Positions 51,343 through 61,500 of a stretch of DNA of 64,000 nt are shown here, in pieces. Position 1 is the first letter of the stretch. Each line of letters starts with the position of its first letter. Made by a program: the position numbers and the translations under genes. The notes beneath the pieces are model-generated. The model did not search any database. It was not told the origin of the DNA and worked only from the letters and a program-made list of their open reading frames with translations. The DNA comes from Desulfuromonas sp. KJ2020 (lineage in GTDB: Bacteria > Desulfobacterota > Desulfuromonadia > Desulfuromonadales > SZUA-540), in NCBI RefSeq assembly GCF_024197615.1, contig NZ_JAKUKE010000003.1, forward strand, positions 153,187 to 217,186, given 5' to 3'.

Positions 51343-51654
51343 ATGGACTTTTTCAGAGAAACCGATCTTGACGCCATGCTCGACGCCCTGGGTGAAGACA
51401 TCATCCTGGCAGGGCAACAGACCAAAGGCATCTACGAGAGCGCCTTTGAGCGCGTCTCGATCGGCAGCGAAGGGGTCGAGAGCTACAGCCCCAAAGTCAC
51501 GGTCAAGTCGAGCGACATCACCGCCCTGGGTGTGGTGCACGGCTCGCAGGTGATCACCCCTGACGGCATTCTCTACGTGGTGGGCATCGAGCCTGAGCGC
51601 AAAGACGGCAAGGGCATGACCGTGCTGATCTTGAACGAAGAAGATTTGATCTAA
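51343..51654 (+). CDS. Head-tail joining protein (FII-like)
   Basis: 103 residues. Beta-rich, with SYSPKVTVKSSDITALGVVH and GSQVITPDGILYVVGIEPE, the pattern of the head-tail attachment proteins of lambda-like phages. Position is right for FII. Begins after a GAGACGACGCGACC leader near the inverted repeat. Confidence 0.65.
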   Translation: MDFFRETDLDAMLDALGEDIILAGQQTKGIYESAFERVSIGSEGVESYSPKVTVKSSDITALGVVHGSQVITPDGILYVVGIEPERKDGKGMTVLILNEEDLI

Positions 51655-51698
51655 CCCCCGGGGCTGCGCCCCTCAGACGACAGCCCACGGAGTGACAA

Positions 51699-52034
51699 AT
51701 GGCAGATCCTTGTTCAAGCGCCGGCAAAATATCTGCGATCGACGAGCGCACCAAGGGCCACGACAGGGCCATCGAAGGTTTCAAGGCGGCGCTTGAGGCC
51801 ACCAACAAGGTGTTGCTGAAAATAAGCGAAGCCCTGGCCGATATCCGGCACCTGCACGAGGATCAGAAGCGAAACGAACAGGATATCAACGAGCTCTTCG
51901 GTAGGGTTCGCGGCCTTGAACTGGCACCAGGCAAGGCCATGTCAAAGGTTGGATTCATCTTGTTGACTGCTGCCGGTGGCTGTGTGGGCGGCGTCATTGT
52001 CGGACTGGTTGTCTGGTTGGTAACGAGGCCTTGA
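51699..52034 (+). CDS. Coiled-coil membrane protein, holin or spanin candidate
   Basis: 111 residues. Soluble helical N-terminal part (ISAIDERTKGHDRAIEGFKA, then TNKVLLKISEALADIRHLHE) and one C-terminal membrane segment, VGFILLTAAGGCVGGVIVGL, then VVWLV. Directly upstream of the endolysin, so it belongs to the lysis module. It may anchor or regulate lysis; no Cys-lipobox is present. Confidence 0.55.
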   Translation: MADPCSSAGKISAIDERTKGHDRAIEGFKAALEATNKVLLKISEALADIRHLHEDQKRNEQDINELFGRVRGLELAPGKAMSKVGFILLTAAGGCVGGVIVGLVVWLVTRP

Positions 52035-52035
52035 T

Positions 52036-52599
52036 ATGAGTGCTTTCACCCAAGCATTGAATCACACGCTCAACCGCGAAGGCGGGTACTCGAATCATCC
52101 ATCCGACCTGGGTGGTGAAACCTTTCGGGGCATCTCGCGTCGCAACCACCCCGAGTGGGAAGGTTGGGCGATTCTTGACAGCTACCCGGCCGACAAGCGC
52201 AAAGAGCTGCAGGGTGATCCGGAGCTGGCTGGCCTGGTGGCTCAGTTCTACCGGGTGAATTATTGGGACCAGCTCTCTCTTGACGGCATCGAAGCCACCT
52301 CGATCGCCTGTGAGCTCTTCGACACGGCCGTCAATGTCGGAACGACAAGGGCCGCCCGCTGGCTTCAGCACGTAGCCAACCTGCTTGGTGATGTCAACCT
52401 GGTCGAAGACGGCAAGATCGGGCCGAAAACGCTGGAAGCCGTCAACGCCCTGAACCGCAAGCTCACCTACGTGCCCATGCTCAAGGCGCTGAACGGCATG
52501 CAGTTTGAGCACTATCACCAGATCATCCTCAACAACTCCTCGCAGCGCGTGTTTTTCAGGGGATGGCTCACCAGGGTTTGGGAATGGGCAAAGGAGTAA
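52036..52599 (+). CDS. Endolysin, glycoside hydrolase 108 family
   Basis: 187 residues. N-acetylmuramidase family: NREGGYSNHPSDLGGETFRG with the catalytic Glu15, then ISRRNHPEWEGWAIL, and a C-terminal peptidoglycan-binding-type helical part around KTLEAVNALNRKL. Degrades the host cell wall at lysis. It starts 2 bases after the preceding gene. Confidence 0.9.
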   Translation: MSAFTQALNHTLNREGGYSNHPSDLGGETFRGISRRNHPEWEGWAILDSYPADKRKELQGDPELAGLVAQFYRVNYWDQLSLDGIEATSIACELFDTAVNVGTTRAARWLQHVANLLGDVNLVEDGKIGPKTLEAVNALNRKLTYVPMLKALNGMQFEHYHQIILNNSSQRVFFRGWLTRVWEWAKE

Positions 52600-52602
52600 G
52601 CG

Positions 52603-52788
52603 ATGGATCATCCGTGCGAACCGGTGTTCAAGGCTTACGGGGTCCGGTGCAGCGACCCGTGTCTATATCCGTGCCACTGTGCGACCAGAATGTCTGTTGC
52701 TACAGCAGGCGAAGTGACCGCAAGTGCTCAGCCGCAGGAAGGGGCGCCATCACCTGTGGAAAAACTGACTGTCCAACGGAGTGAATGA
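52603..52788 (+). CDS. Small Cys-rich protein in the lysis module
   Basis: 61 residues, MDHPCEPVFKAYGVRCSDPC, then LYPCHCATR, five Cys in the first 30 residues. The tail is Ser/Pro/Glu-rich. No lipobox. Starts 4 bases after the endolysin and its stop overlaps the next start (ATGA). Unknown function; perhaps disulphide-bonded in the periplasm, but no signal peptide is seen. Confidence 0.5.
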   Translation: MDHPCEPVFKAYGVRCSDPCLYPCHCATRMSVATAGEVTASAQPQEGAPSPVEKLTVQRSE

Positions 52789-53384
52789 TGGAGTGGAGAG
52801 ATGTTGCAAAAACGGCCGGAAGCATCGGCCTTAAAGTTTTGGGTGGAGCCCTTGGCGGGCCTACCGGTGCATCTATCGGTGCCCAAGTAGCTCACAGCCT
52901 TGGGCTCTCTGCAGAGTCGTCTCCGGAAGAAGTTGCCAAGGCCCTGGCAGCGGCATCCCCCGAAGCGCTCGTTCAGCTCAAGCAACTCGAGGCTGAAATT
53001 ATTAAGGCCAACCTGGAGGCTGGCGTTAGACACCATGAAATCGAGGGCCAGGAGCTTGAGTCCGTCAACGCCACCATGCGTACCGAGGCGGGTTTGGGGC
53101 ATCGGTGGGCGGGAGCCTGGAGGCCTTTTTGGGGGTTTGTCTCGGCGGTCGCTTTTGCTATCGCCGTGGTGGGCATCCTTGCCCTGACCGGCTACGCCCT
53201 CAGCACAAAAGACCATGAACTGCTCACGGTGATCCCCTCGCTGGTCGGTGAGCTGACCTTTTTGTTCGGAATTCCCGGGGCAATCCTTGGTGTGGCCAGC
53301 TGGCACCGCGGGCAAATGCAGCGGATAGAAGCTGGAGAACAAAAGCAACCGATCCTATCTGGATTGCTCAGCAAGAAATTTTGA
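52785..53384 (+). CDS. Holin-like 3-TM membrane protein
   Basis: 199 residues. Hydrophobic segment early (GSIGLKVLGGALGGPTGASI), a coiled-coil middle, and two strong C-terminal membrane segments with FWGFVSAVAFAIAVVGILAL and LTVIPSLVGELTFLFGIPGA. Resembles the three-TM holin family. Together with the endolysin it forms the lysis cassette. Confidence 0.7.
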   Translation: MMEWRDVAKTAGSIGLKVLGGALGGPTGASIGAQVAHSLGLSAESSPEEVAKALAAASPEALVQLKQLEAEIIKANLEAGVRHHEIEGQELESVNATMRTEAGLGHRWAGAWRPFWGFVSAVAFAIAVVGILALTGYALSTKDHELLTVIPSLVGELTFLFGIPGAILGVASWHRGQMQRIEAGEQKQPILSGLLSKKF

Positions 53385-53392
53385 GGTGACAT

Positions 53393-53827
53393 GTGACCAA
53401 ACGCCAGCAGATCGTAGACGCCTTGGATGCCAGGCTTAAATCCATCACCATGGCCAACGGGTACAGCACCGATATCGGGAAAAAGGTTTCAGCCTGGCGC
53501 TCGGCTCCCTTGGCTGAGAGTGAACCTTTCGTATTGATCTACCGGGATACGGAGTGCCCTAAAGAGGCCCCCGAGGCAGGCCGCCATAGGCATTCTCTGC
53601 AGATAGAAATGACCATCCTGGTGAGAAGTTCCACTTCGCCTGGGACTGTCCGAGCCATGATCGGCGATGTGGTCAAGGCGATCGGGACAGACCCTAGGCT
53701 CGGAGGGCTGGCCCTTTGGGCGGCGCTCGTTGCCGACTCTTTGGCGGTCGAGAGAGAAACCCGCACCCTGGCCGGTGCTGACTTGTCCTGGCAGATCACG
53801 TATTCAACGCCGCTGTGGGAGGTTTAG
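53393..53827 (+). CDS. Minor tail protein U-like
   Basis: 144 residues from GTG 53393. MTKRQQIVDALDARLKSITM and VLIYRDTECPKE, then RHRHSLQIEMTILVRSS, typical of phage minor tail protein U and its relatives, which terminate the tail tube. Starts 8 bases after the holin-like gene. Confidence 0.7.
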   Translation: MTKRQQIVDALDARLKSITMANGYSTDIGKKVSAWRSAPLAESEPFVLIYRDTECPKEAPEAGRHRHSLQIEMTILVRSSTSPGTVRAMIGDVVKAIGTDPRLGGLALWAALVADSLAVERETRTLAGADLSWQITYSTPLWEV

Positions 53828-53983
53828 ATGCTGGTAAAGATTCTCAGTGATTTCGATTCCCCCGTTTATGGGGAGTGCCGTGTCAGCAACGAGAAAGAAG
53901 TTTCCGAGGCCGACGCAAACGCGTTTATCAAGCGCGGGCTGGCTGAGAAGGTCAAAAAGCCCGTCCCGAAAGAGAGTAAATAA
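53828..53983 (+). CDS. Small protein before the tail tube
   Basis: 51 residues (MLVKILSDFDSPVYGECRVS..., ending PKESK). Starts directly at the tail U stop and ends 24 bases before the tail-tube gene. No family recognised; short basic C-terminus. Supported by its tight packing. Confidence 0.55.
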   Translation: MLVKILSDFDSPVYGECRVSNEKEVSEADANAFIKRGLAEKVKKPVPKESK

Positions 53984-54007
53984 CCTTTTCCCCGCGGAGG
54001 TTTGATT

Positions 54008-55093
54008 ATGTCTGAACAGTATTTGGCCTTGGTTGAAGAGAGCAACAGGGGAGCTGATCCCGGGAGCGGATATCTCTTTTATCCCGTGACCGGGAATCTG
54101 CAACCCAAATTCAATGTCACCGACGAATCCAGAAAAGAATTCAGGGGGCAGGATACCGCCCTGGGCGATGCTTCGGTGCGCAGACTTTCGAGCAACTGGG
54201 AGCACCCGGTGTCCGGGTATGTCTATTCCGGTGCGGAGCTTGATCTGATGCTCAAGCATGTTTTCGGCTTCAAGGGGGCAAGAACGGCCGTCGACACGAC
54301 GGCGTTCAAGGGTTTGTTCCGGCCTTTGCGTGCCGCCTACGGCGCCGGGAATCCCCTGGGAAATAGCGCTATCGGGATCATCCCCAATACCGACGAGGGC
54401 GGCACAACCATGAGCCAGTATCATGGCGGCGGTCGCCCCAAGTCTCTCACCCTGAACGGTGAGCCTGGCGGGGAGATCACCATGGAGCTGGCACTGGGTG
54501 GCGCCGGTCCCTGGGTGGGTGATGCTGACCAGGCTGCCATTCCCGGTGTCGCGTTCCCTTCGGCGCTGCCTTTTTTCTTCGCCGAGGCCCGCTTTTACAT
54601 CGGTGCCGGCATCGCCCGCACTGGCGTGGCCCCCGATTTCACCGACATCGCTCCTGGGGCGATGCTGCCTTTTTACCCCGACAACTTCAACCTGACCATT
54701 ACTCCCGGGATCGAGGATAAGGAGGTCGGCAACGGAGTTCGTGGCCCGAGCAAGACCGAGCGGACAGCCCAATTTGTGGCGGAGCTTGGCTTCACGCTCG
54801 ACTATGAAGACCCAGACAGCGGGTTCTCGAGTGCAGCCGAGTACAAGAAGACCTACACCGGCCCGAATACAAATAGCCTTCTGATCGTGCTGGACAACGG
54901 GCAGCTGGCCGGGTCCACCAACCAGAACTACCAGATGATCATCGATTTGCCGTTGATGCACGCTGTTCCTGATCCCATGGAGCGCAACAATGAAGGCAAG
55001 ACCCCCAAGAACACGTACAAGCTGCGGAGCCTTCTTGATTCATCCGTCGGGTACCCCGTGGCCATCATGACCATCAATAAAAACGCCGCCTGA
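54008..55093 (+). CDS. Tail tube (major tail) protein
   Basis: 361 residues from ATG 54008. The sequence YLALVEESNRGADPGSGYLF and NGEPGGEITMELALGGAGPW has the style of tail-tube proteins of non-contractile phages. Next to tail U and the chaperone G/T genes. A slightly longer start exists but lacks a better ribosome site. Confidence 0.75.
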   Translation: MSEQYLALVEESNRGADPGSGYLFYPVTGNLQPKFNVTDESRKEFRGQDTALGDASVRRLSSNWEHPVSGYVYSGAELDLMLKHVFGFKGARTAVDTTAFKGLFRPLRAAYGAGNPLGNSAIGIIPNTDEGGTTMSQYHGGGRPKSLTLNGEPGGEITMELALGGAGPWVGDADQAAIPGVAFPSALPFFFAEARFYIGAGIARTGVAPDFTDIAPGAMLPFYPDNFNLTITPGIEDKEVGNGVRGPSKTERTAQFVAELGFTLDYEDPDSGFSSAAEYKKTYTGPNTNSLLIVLDNGQLAGSTNQNYQMIIDLPLMHAVPDPMERNNEGKTPKNTYKLRSLLDSSVGYPVAIMTINKNAA

Positions 55094-55147
55094 TTCGAGA
55101 GGGGCGCTTAAGGGCGCCCCTCATTCTTAACACCCTGGAGAGAAATT

Positions 55148-55501
55148 ATGGAATTTCACGCCCCTGATCATGTTTTCGAGTGCGTTCCGGCAGTATGCGG
55201 CAACGATAAAGATAAAGATCCCGTTGTGTTCGGCCTCCGGGTTATCACCGTACCTGAGAACGACAAGCTTCTCGAGGAGGCCCGCGGCATGTCCCGCGAG
55301 GCCGCAGACAAAAAAACGTACGAGAAGATCAAGGAAAAGGTCACCTTTATCCGCAACCTGGTGATCGGCGGGAAGCCGGTAACCGACTTTGACGAGTTTT
55401 ACAAAAATGGCCCCCCTGAAATGGTGAGATGGGTTTGCGCAGCCGTTTACAGCACCCAGGCATTATCGCTGGCCGAAAGAAAAAACTCGTTGCCGGAGTG
55501 A
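55148..55501 (+). CDS. Tail assembly chaperone G-like
   Basis: 117 residues. Follows tail tube and precedes tape measure, like lambda G. Acidic, helical, KLLEEARGMSREAADKKTYE. It ends in ...KNSLPE*, with a slippery A-AAA-AAC seven codons from the stop, allowing a G-T fusion (see 55480). Confidence 0.78.
   Translation: MEFHAPDHVFECVPAVCGNDKDKDPVVFGLRVITVPENDKLLEEARGMSREAADKKTYEKIKEKVTFIRNLVIGGKPVTDFDEFYKNGPPEMVRWVCAAVYSTQALSLAERKNSLPE
55480..55486 (+). promoter_or_regulatory. Programmed -1 frameshift heptamer
   Basis: A-AAA-AAC in the zero frame (AGA AAA AAC), an established -1 slippery sequence. The alternative frame is open from here to 55953. Position near the end of a tail chaperone gene matches lambda G/T. 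Confidence 0.75.
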
Positions 55502-55953
55502 GGTTCAGTCTTTGGCTGGGCGATCACTCCGGTGAATTCGATTGCAATGAGTGCAAAGAGAAAAACCGCATTATCCGTAACTGCCACAACCGTGCCGGCT
55601 GTTCCGAAGAGATCCTTGAAGGGAAGCAGGAGTGGGACAGCATACCGACCGGAAGAAGGCCGGCGTTGAAAATACCCTGGGCGCCGACAAAGTTCATGGC
55701 CTGCCCGATCAGTACGATTACTTCAAAGACTTGGCAGATTCTGGCGCTGATCAATGACTGCACCAGCGCAGAAAGCACCGACCTGCTTCACATGCCGTAC
55801 TCTGGCCCGGGTGGTCAGCTAGGCACGATCTTCGACCAGCCGGAATGGTTTCGTGATGCGGTCCGGATCGTCAGGGCCGAGAGAGGCGCTTACCGGGCCT
55901 GGAAGATCAAGCAGCCCCCATCTTCACCGCACGGCGGGAGGAAGAGTAAATGA
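55486..55953 (+). CDS. Tail assembly chaperone T domain (by -1 frameshift)
   Basis: 155 codons in the -1 frame, read as an extension of the G protein to give about 268 residues. Contains a Cys cluster FDCNECKEKNRIIRNCHNRA then GC, suggesting zinc binding, and a C-terminal region with DQPEWFRDAVRIVRAERGAY. It lacks its own ribosome site, which supports a frameshift product. Overlaps the tape-measure start by four bases. Confidence 0.65.
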   Translation, partial: LVAGVRFSLWLGDHSGEFDCNECKEKNRIIRNCHNRAGCSEEILEGKQEWDSIPTGRRPALKIPWAPTKFMACPISTITSKTWQILALINDCTSAESTDLLHMPYSGPGGQLGTIFDQPEWFRDAVRIVRAERGAYRAWKIKQPPSSPHGGRKSK

Positions 55954-57776
55954 GCCTGGAAGTTCGCGAAGTCAGAACAATACTCACGGCGAAGAATCAG
56001 ACCGAACGGCCGTTCACTACGGTTCAGACCGGGTTGACGGGGATCTCGAGAGCGGCCGCTTTCGCGGGTGTTTCCCTCGGCTCTATCGGGTTGGCGGCTC
56101 TTGCCCGTGAGATGGTCACAACCGCGGATAAGTTTCAGAAGCTTGACGACATGCTCACCACGGTGACGGGATCCTCTCGGGATGCGAGCGTGGCCATGTC
56201 GTGGTTGACCGATTTTGCCAAAGAGACCCCCTACCGGCTCGAAGAGGTCATTAACGCCTTCGTCAAGATGAAGTCCCTGGGGCTCGATGCGTCTGAGGCG
56301 GCGTTGCGCTCTTACGGCAACACGGCTTCGGCCATGGGCAAGGATCTCAATCAGATGATCGAGGCTGTGGCCGATGCCTCGGTCGGCGAATTCGAGCGGC
56401 TCAAAGAGTTCGGCATCAAGGCCAACAAAGAAGGCGACCAGGTCAAACTCACCTTCCAGGGTATAACCACGACCGTCCGCAACAACTCTCAAGAAATTAC
56501 CAGCTACCTGCAGGGCATAGGCAACAACCAGTTCGCCACCGGCATGAGCAGCCAGCTCGACAATATCGGCACGGCCCTCTCAAACCTCAGCGCCGGATGG
56601 GACGAATTCATGGTGGCCCTTGGTGACACCGGGGCTATCGACCTGGCTACCGATGGGATCATCGGGCTGACCCATTCCCTTGAGAACTTTTCCAACTCGC
56701 TCAAAATCCTCAAGGCCTACAAAGATGACCAGATAACCTTCTGGGAATTTTTAACAGCAGGACCTGAGGGTTCGAAAGAATTGTTGGAAAGAATAGCCTC
56801 TAAAGGGACTGAGTTGGCCCAACTTGAAAACCACGTCAAAGAACTCAAGGCGCACAAACAAGGGAATATATGGTGGTCTCAGGCCGAAGAGGCAGAGCTG
56901 CAGCAGGCCCTCCAGGCTCTTGAGTATTACAAGCTTTCCCTGGGGGATGTGGCCCGGCTGAAAGCGGCCGCACAGCACAGTGTCTTCACAGGGGAAGATG
57001 GGGCGGCATCAGGTACCCCAAACCCCAACACGGTTGCGTTGGGTATAGCCGCCGGGAATGCCACGGACCCCGACATGTGGCTCAAGCGTGTGGGGCTTGA
57101 TGCCGAAGCTCAGGAGAGGGCTAAGACAGCCTACTTCGAGCAGCGCGATTGGATGATTGCCCAGGATATCGAGGCCGGCAATCTGATGCAGGATATGTGG
57201 CTGCAGCAGGCTGAAGGTAGAGCCGAGGCCAATATGCGTGGCCTTGAAATGATTAACGCGCAGGAAGAGTGGGCCGCCCAGCAGCGCTTCACGATCGACC
57301 AGAATATGTTTCAGGCAAAGCTCGGTTTGACAGGTTCAATGCTCGATGCTTTGGCAATTCTCACCGGTAACAAGAACAAGGCCATTTTTGCGGCTCAAAA
57401 GATATTCGGGATAGCATCAGCTGTTGCTGCAGCCTACCAGGCTAAAGCCCTGGCCTTGGCCAACCCGCCGGGCCCCCCGGCGACAATACCCATGTCCATC
57501 GCTGCATTCAAGATGGGGATGTTCTCGGCTGCAGGCATCGCCGCAACAAACCTGGCGAGCATGGTCACCTCTTTCTCGGGATCTGACAGCCCAGGGTATG
57601 GCGGGGGCACTCCCAACTCGCCGGTTGTCACTCAGCCCACCGTACCCCAGCAGGAGATCACTATCTCTTTGAAGAGCGAGATCCACGGCATTGTCGACGA
57701 GCGACTAGTCGAGACAACCCTTGTGCCCATGCTTAATGAGGCAGGTACCCGCAACGTGCGGATTGAGTACGCGTAG
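55950..57776 (+). CDS. Tail tape-measure protein (short)
   Basis: 608 residues. TADKFQKLDDMLTTVTGSSR and LTDFAKETPYRLEEVINAFV are hallmark tape-measure sequences, with long helical stretches and hydrophobic segments near the C-terminus (IFAAQKIFGIASAVAAAYQA). The short length implies a short tail. Confidence 0.88.
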   Translation: MSLEVREVRTILTAKNQTERPFTTVQTGLTGISRAAAFAGVSLGSIGLAALAREMVTTADKFQKLDDMLTTVTGSSRDASVAMSWLTDFAKETPYRLEEVINAFVKMKSLGLDASEAALRSYGNTASAMGKDLNQMIEAVADASVGEFERLKEFGIKANKEGDQVKLTFQGITTTVRNNSQEITSYLQGIGNNQFATGMSSQLDNIGTALSNLSAGWDEFMVALGDTGAIDLATDGIIGLTHSLENFSNSLKILKAYKDDQITFWEFLTAGPEGSKELLERIASKGTELAQLENHVKELKAHKQGNIWWSQAEEAELQQALQALEYYKLSLGDVARLKAAAQHSVFTGEDGAASGTPNPNTVALGIAAGNATDPDMWLKRVGLDAEAQERAKTAYFEQRDWMIAQDIEAGNLMQDMWLQQAEGRAEANMRGLEMINAQEEWAAQQRFTIDQNMFQAKLGLTGSMLDALAILTGNKNKAIFAAQKIFGIASAVAAAYQAKALALANPPGPPATIPMSIAAFKMGMFSAAGIAATNLASMVTSFSGSDSPGYGGGTPNSPVVTQPTVPQQEITISLKSEIHGIVDERLVETTLVPMLNEAGTRNVRIEYA

Positions 57777-57785
57777 GAGTCTGAC

Positions 57786-58544
57786 ATGAGCCAGCCTGCA
57801 TTCCTGTATTGCTCCTATCTCCCCTCGGCGGTCGTGACGGCTCCGGGCTGGTCGGCCGCTTCTTCTGTTGCCGATGTACTGCTTGCCACTGAGGATACCT
57901 TTTTGCGCCCGGCTGATCAGGCTGGCGACAAGGCGATCACCATCGATTTCGGCGAGGATCGCACCTGCGACTGCCTGGGGATCGTCGGCAACGCTCTGGA
58001 TGGGTGTCTGGTTGATGTCGAGGCCTCGGCGGACGGGTTTGTCTCCGATATCGTCCCCCTTGCTTCCGGAGTGACCCTTGAAGCCACCGCCAACGCCGCC
58101 GCCGTTTCGTTTGCCGCCGCCGTAAAGCCTTCTATCCGGTTGACCTTCAAAAGCGGATTCTATCCAAGCAATTTACGGGTGGCATGGCTGTGCGCTTCGA
58201 AGCTGGCCCTCTTGCCCTATATGGACGATGGCAGCTGGAACCCCGAGGATCTGGATGTCGAAGGGGAATTCCTGATCAGCCAAAGGGGGCTGTTTTTGGG
58301 TTCTGAGGTAGAACGGGCCATGATTTCACTGAATTTGGCTTTCGGCCAGGTGTCGGATTTCGAATTTACCTTGTTCGAAGCATGGAAAAATGCCTGCGTC
58401 GCGACCATGTCGCCGTTTTTCTTTGTTCCAGACGTTGACGAACCCAAAGTGTTTTTTGGGTGGCCGCCCAAAAAGTTTGTGGCCCCGATCAAACATGGGA
58501 TGTATGACGTCGGTACGATCACCATGACCACCCGGGGGGCCTGA
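57786..58544 (+). CDS. Minor tail protein (distal tail)
   Basis: 252 residues. Beta-rich, YCSYLPSAVVTAPGWSAASS at the start; the middle contains FGEDRTCDCLGIVGNALDG. The C-terminal part resembles minor tail or hub proteins. Unknown exact role. Its stop overlaps the next start. Confidence 0.65.
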   Translation: MSQPAFLYCSYLPSAVVTAPGWSAASSVADVLLATEDTFLRPADQAGDKAITIDFGEDRTCDCLGIVGNALDGCLVDVEASADGFVSDIVPLASGVTLEATANAAAVSFAAAVKPSIRLTFKSGFYPSNLRVAWLCASKLALLPYMDDGSWNPEDLDVEGEFLISQRGLFLGSEVERAMISLNLAFGQVSDFEFTLFEAWKNACVATMSPFFFVPDVDEPKVFFGWPPKKFVAPIKHGMYDVGTITMTTRGA

Positions 58545-61500
58545 TGCCGAGCGAAGCGTATCTCGACGCCGCAAAATCAGGGAACCGCGAGCCGGTTATC
58601 CTGGCATCGGTGGAGTCTGTGTCCTCGATCAAGCAGTCCCTCGAGACCCGCGTCGACTGGGCGGACTCAAAGCTGCTTACCCGGGTGGATATCGATTCCG
58701 TGCCGAGCAAGGTTCTCTCTCAGCAGATAATCCAGTCGTCCTTGAAGCCCGACTGGCCAAATATGGCTATCTTCGCGCCTGCAACAGACCACTACCTAGT
58801 AGAGGTTCGCGGCACGGTGGAGATCTCCTGCTGGACTACGTCCATGTCGATGGACCCGTATTTTTACATTGTCTGTCTGAACGACTCCACCCTGTATAAC
58901 TACGCAACCTCAGATCAGAAGTACACTGGGCAGGGAACATGGAGCTACGGAAACAAGGTGTACGTCGATGTAGTTTTCCGATTCGTTCTCTCCGAAATGA
59001 TCCCGGCAGGGGTGACGCCAAGACTGCAAACGTGGGTGCAGCAAGTGCCGGGCCTATCGACGGTGTTCAGTTCAAAATGGGCATCCGACCCCGTGGTGGT
59101 CTACTCAACCCCAACCTCCAAGATACAAACCCGCTCGATCGACCTGGGCGTGGTACCGACCGTACCGACCCGGTTGAACATTGACGATATCGTGCCGGCA
59201 AGAGCCTCGGTGGCGTATTCGGCTCGCGGCAGCAATGACGACGTGACGTGGACCTCGCTGGGGTCTGTTTACGATGGCGCCTCTTTGGCGCCGTATCGTT
59301 ATTACGATGTCACCGCGGACATGACAAGCACGGGGGACGTGACGGAGATATCCCGCATTTCCCTCTCCGGAGGCGACAGTCAGTTTTTGCATTTGAGTAC
59401 CCACGCGGATCTGCCTGTTGCCGGGGCTCTCCCCGTACTGGAGAGGGTTTCCTCCCGATCGAGCCAGATCGAATTCCTGAAGCTCTCCACCACGGGGGAA
59501 GTTTCGGTCGACCTGAAATGGAACAGGGCGGTATCCGACTTGCTCGCCACGGGGTTCGTTAAAAACAAATTCGTCACGATCCGCAGGGGGTACGTAGGCC
59601 TTGCCGAGTCTGATTTTGAGCCCGTGTTCACCGGATTCTGGCACGACTACGCTACCAAGGGCCGAAAGGTCACCGTCAAACTGCGCGACGTCATGAGTCG
59701 CTTCGCAAAGCGCCGTATCCCGGCTGAGGTGACGGATTCAGAGGGCAACAAAATCACCTCTCCGGTCCCGTTCAACGGCAACGTGATGGACGTTCTGCTG
59801 CAGGCGATGGACGTTATCGGCATTCCTGACCGGCTTCTGGACAGGCAGGCCTTTTTGTCGATTCGAGATACGCACCGCAGCGGGTCGGAATGGAGTGTCC
59901 GCAGGATCCTGGGCGGTCAAGACGCAGACGGGAAATATCGCGAGCCTGAAAAGGCCGAAGACGTTCTTAACGAACTGCAGACCATTGCCGGGGTGTTCCT
60001 GGTGCCCATGCCTGATGGCAGATTGACCCCGTTGCTTTACGACGAGAGCGCCGCGCCCGTTGATACCCTGGATGCCGAATGGTGCGATTTCGGGGGCATC
60101 GATGGCGGGCAGAAAGACCTCTACACCCGGCAGTATGTCTACTACTCGCCCTTGAATGAGGACCCCAGCGGAACGAGCGACTATGCCAGGGCTTACTGGA
60201 TGGTCAACAGCCAGGCTGAAAGCGACTGGGGGCTGACGGACGAAGAAACCGGCCAGGTAGGCGGCGGCGAAAAAACCTGGGAAGAAAAATGGAACGCCAC
60301 CGCTTCAGCTGTTGAGTCCCTGGCTCTGCGCATGGACGGTTGGTTCGCCAATCCGCACCGGCGCACGTCGGCTACTTGCCCCCCTCGCTATGCCAACGTT
60401 TTGCCTGGGCAGATCGTAACCGTCGAGAACCTGAGGATACCGGCCGAAGAGGCCAACTGGCCCGGATTCTCGAACGGCCAACGCATGCTGGTGATCTCCC
60501 GCCGAGATGATCCGAAAAAAGGGACCATCGAGTTCGATCTCTTTGACCTGGCTGCCGGAGGAACCCCAGGGCAGGGCACATGGGTGAACCCCATCGTCAT
60601 CTCCGGAAGCGCCACCCCTTACGGCGCCGGGAATGTCTACACGGCCGCAGGCGGCACGCCACCCTACTCCTGGGCGGCATCGGCCGGCACCCTCACCGTG
60701 CTCGATGCCGACTCCGTCAGCCTTAATGTCACCGGACTGCGCGGACCCATGTCGTTGTCCGTATCCGATGCCGAGCACACCAAGGTCATGAGCCTGCGCG
60801 TGCCGCCAGAGCTGCCTGCCGACATCGTCCCTGGCTCGCGCATTGATGGCGTCCATCTCACCTTCCCGGGCCTAATGCTGGAAGAAGGCGACAGGGTCGC
60901 TGTCTACACCTCGACCACAGACGATCCGCAGACGGCAACTCTTGCCGGTGAGAGTACCACCAACGAATACTTTCACCACGTCGAACCCAACGTCACCTAT
61001 TTTTACTGGATAAAACTGGTCGATGGTGACGGCACCGAAAGCCCCCTTTTCCCCGCGGTCAACGGTGTGGAGGCGCTGGCCGGCAAGGTGGCCGAAGATC
61101 ACCTGGTGCAGGAACTCATCACGCCGATCACCGGAATGTTCCCTTTGGAGCCTGATGTTGTCGAGCCGGGAATAGTTATCCAGCAACTCTCTGACGTAGG
61201 TGTGATCGAGTTTCGCATGCGCAATGCGGAAATTGAGATCGCCGCCGGAGTTAGTGGAAACTGGGCTTCAATAACCAGCCGGCTGACTACTTCGGCTTAT
61301 CAGGCTGACCAGCTCGACAGCAACGGGGATCTTCGTATCGCTTCAGCTGAAAACCGCCTGGCAGTATACGACACCACCAATGCTCCTGCATGGGATGGGG
61401 GAACCGCATATAGCTCAGGGACAATCGTTTCAAATGGAGGCGGTTATTATCGCGCCCTCAAGAGTGTTCCTGCCGGAACGGCTGTTGGCAACGCTACATA

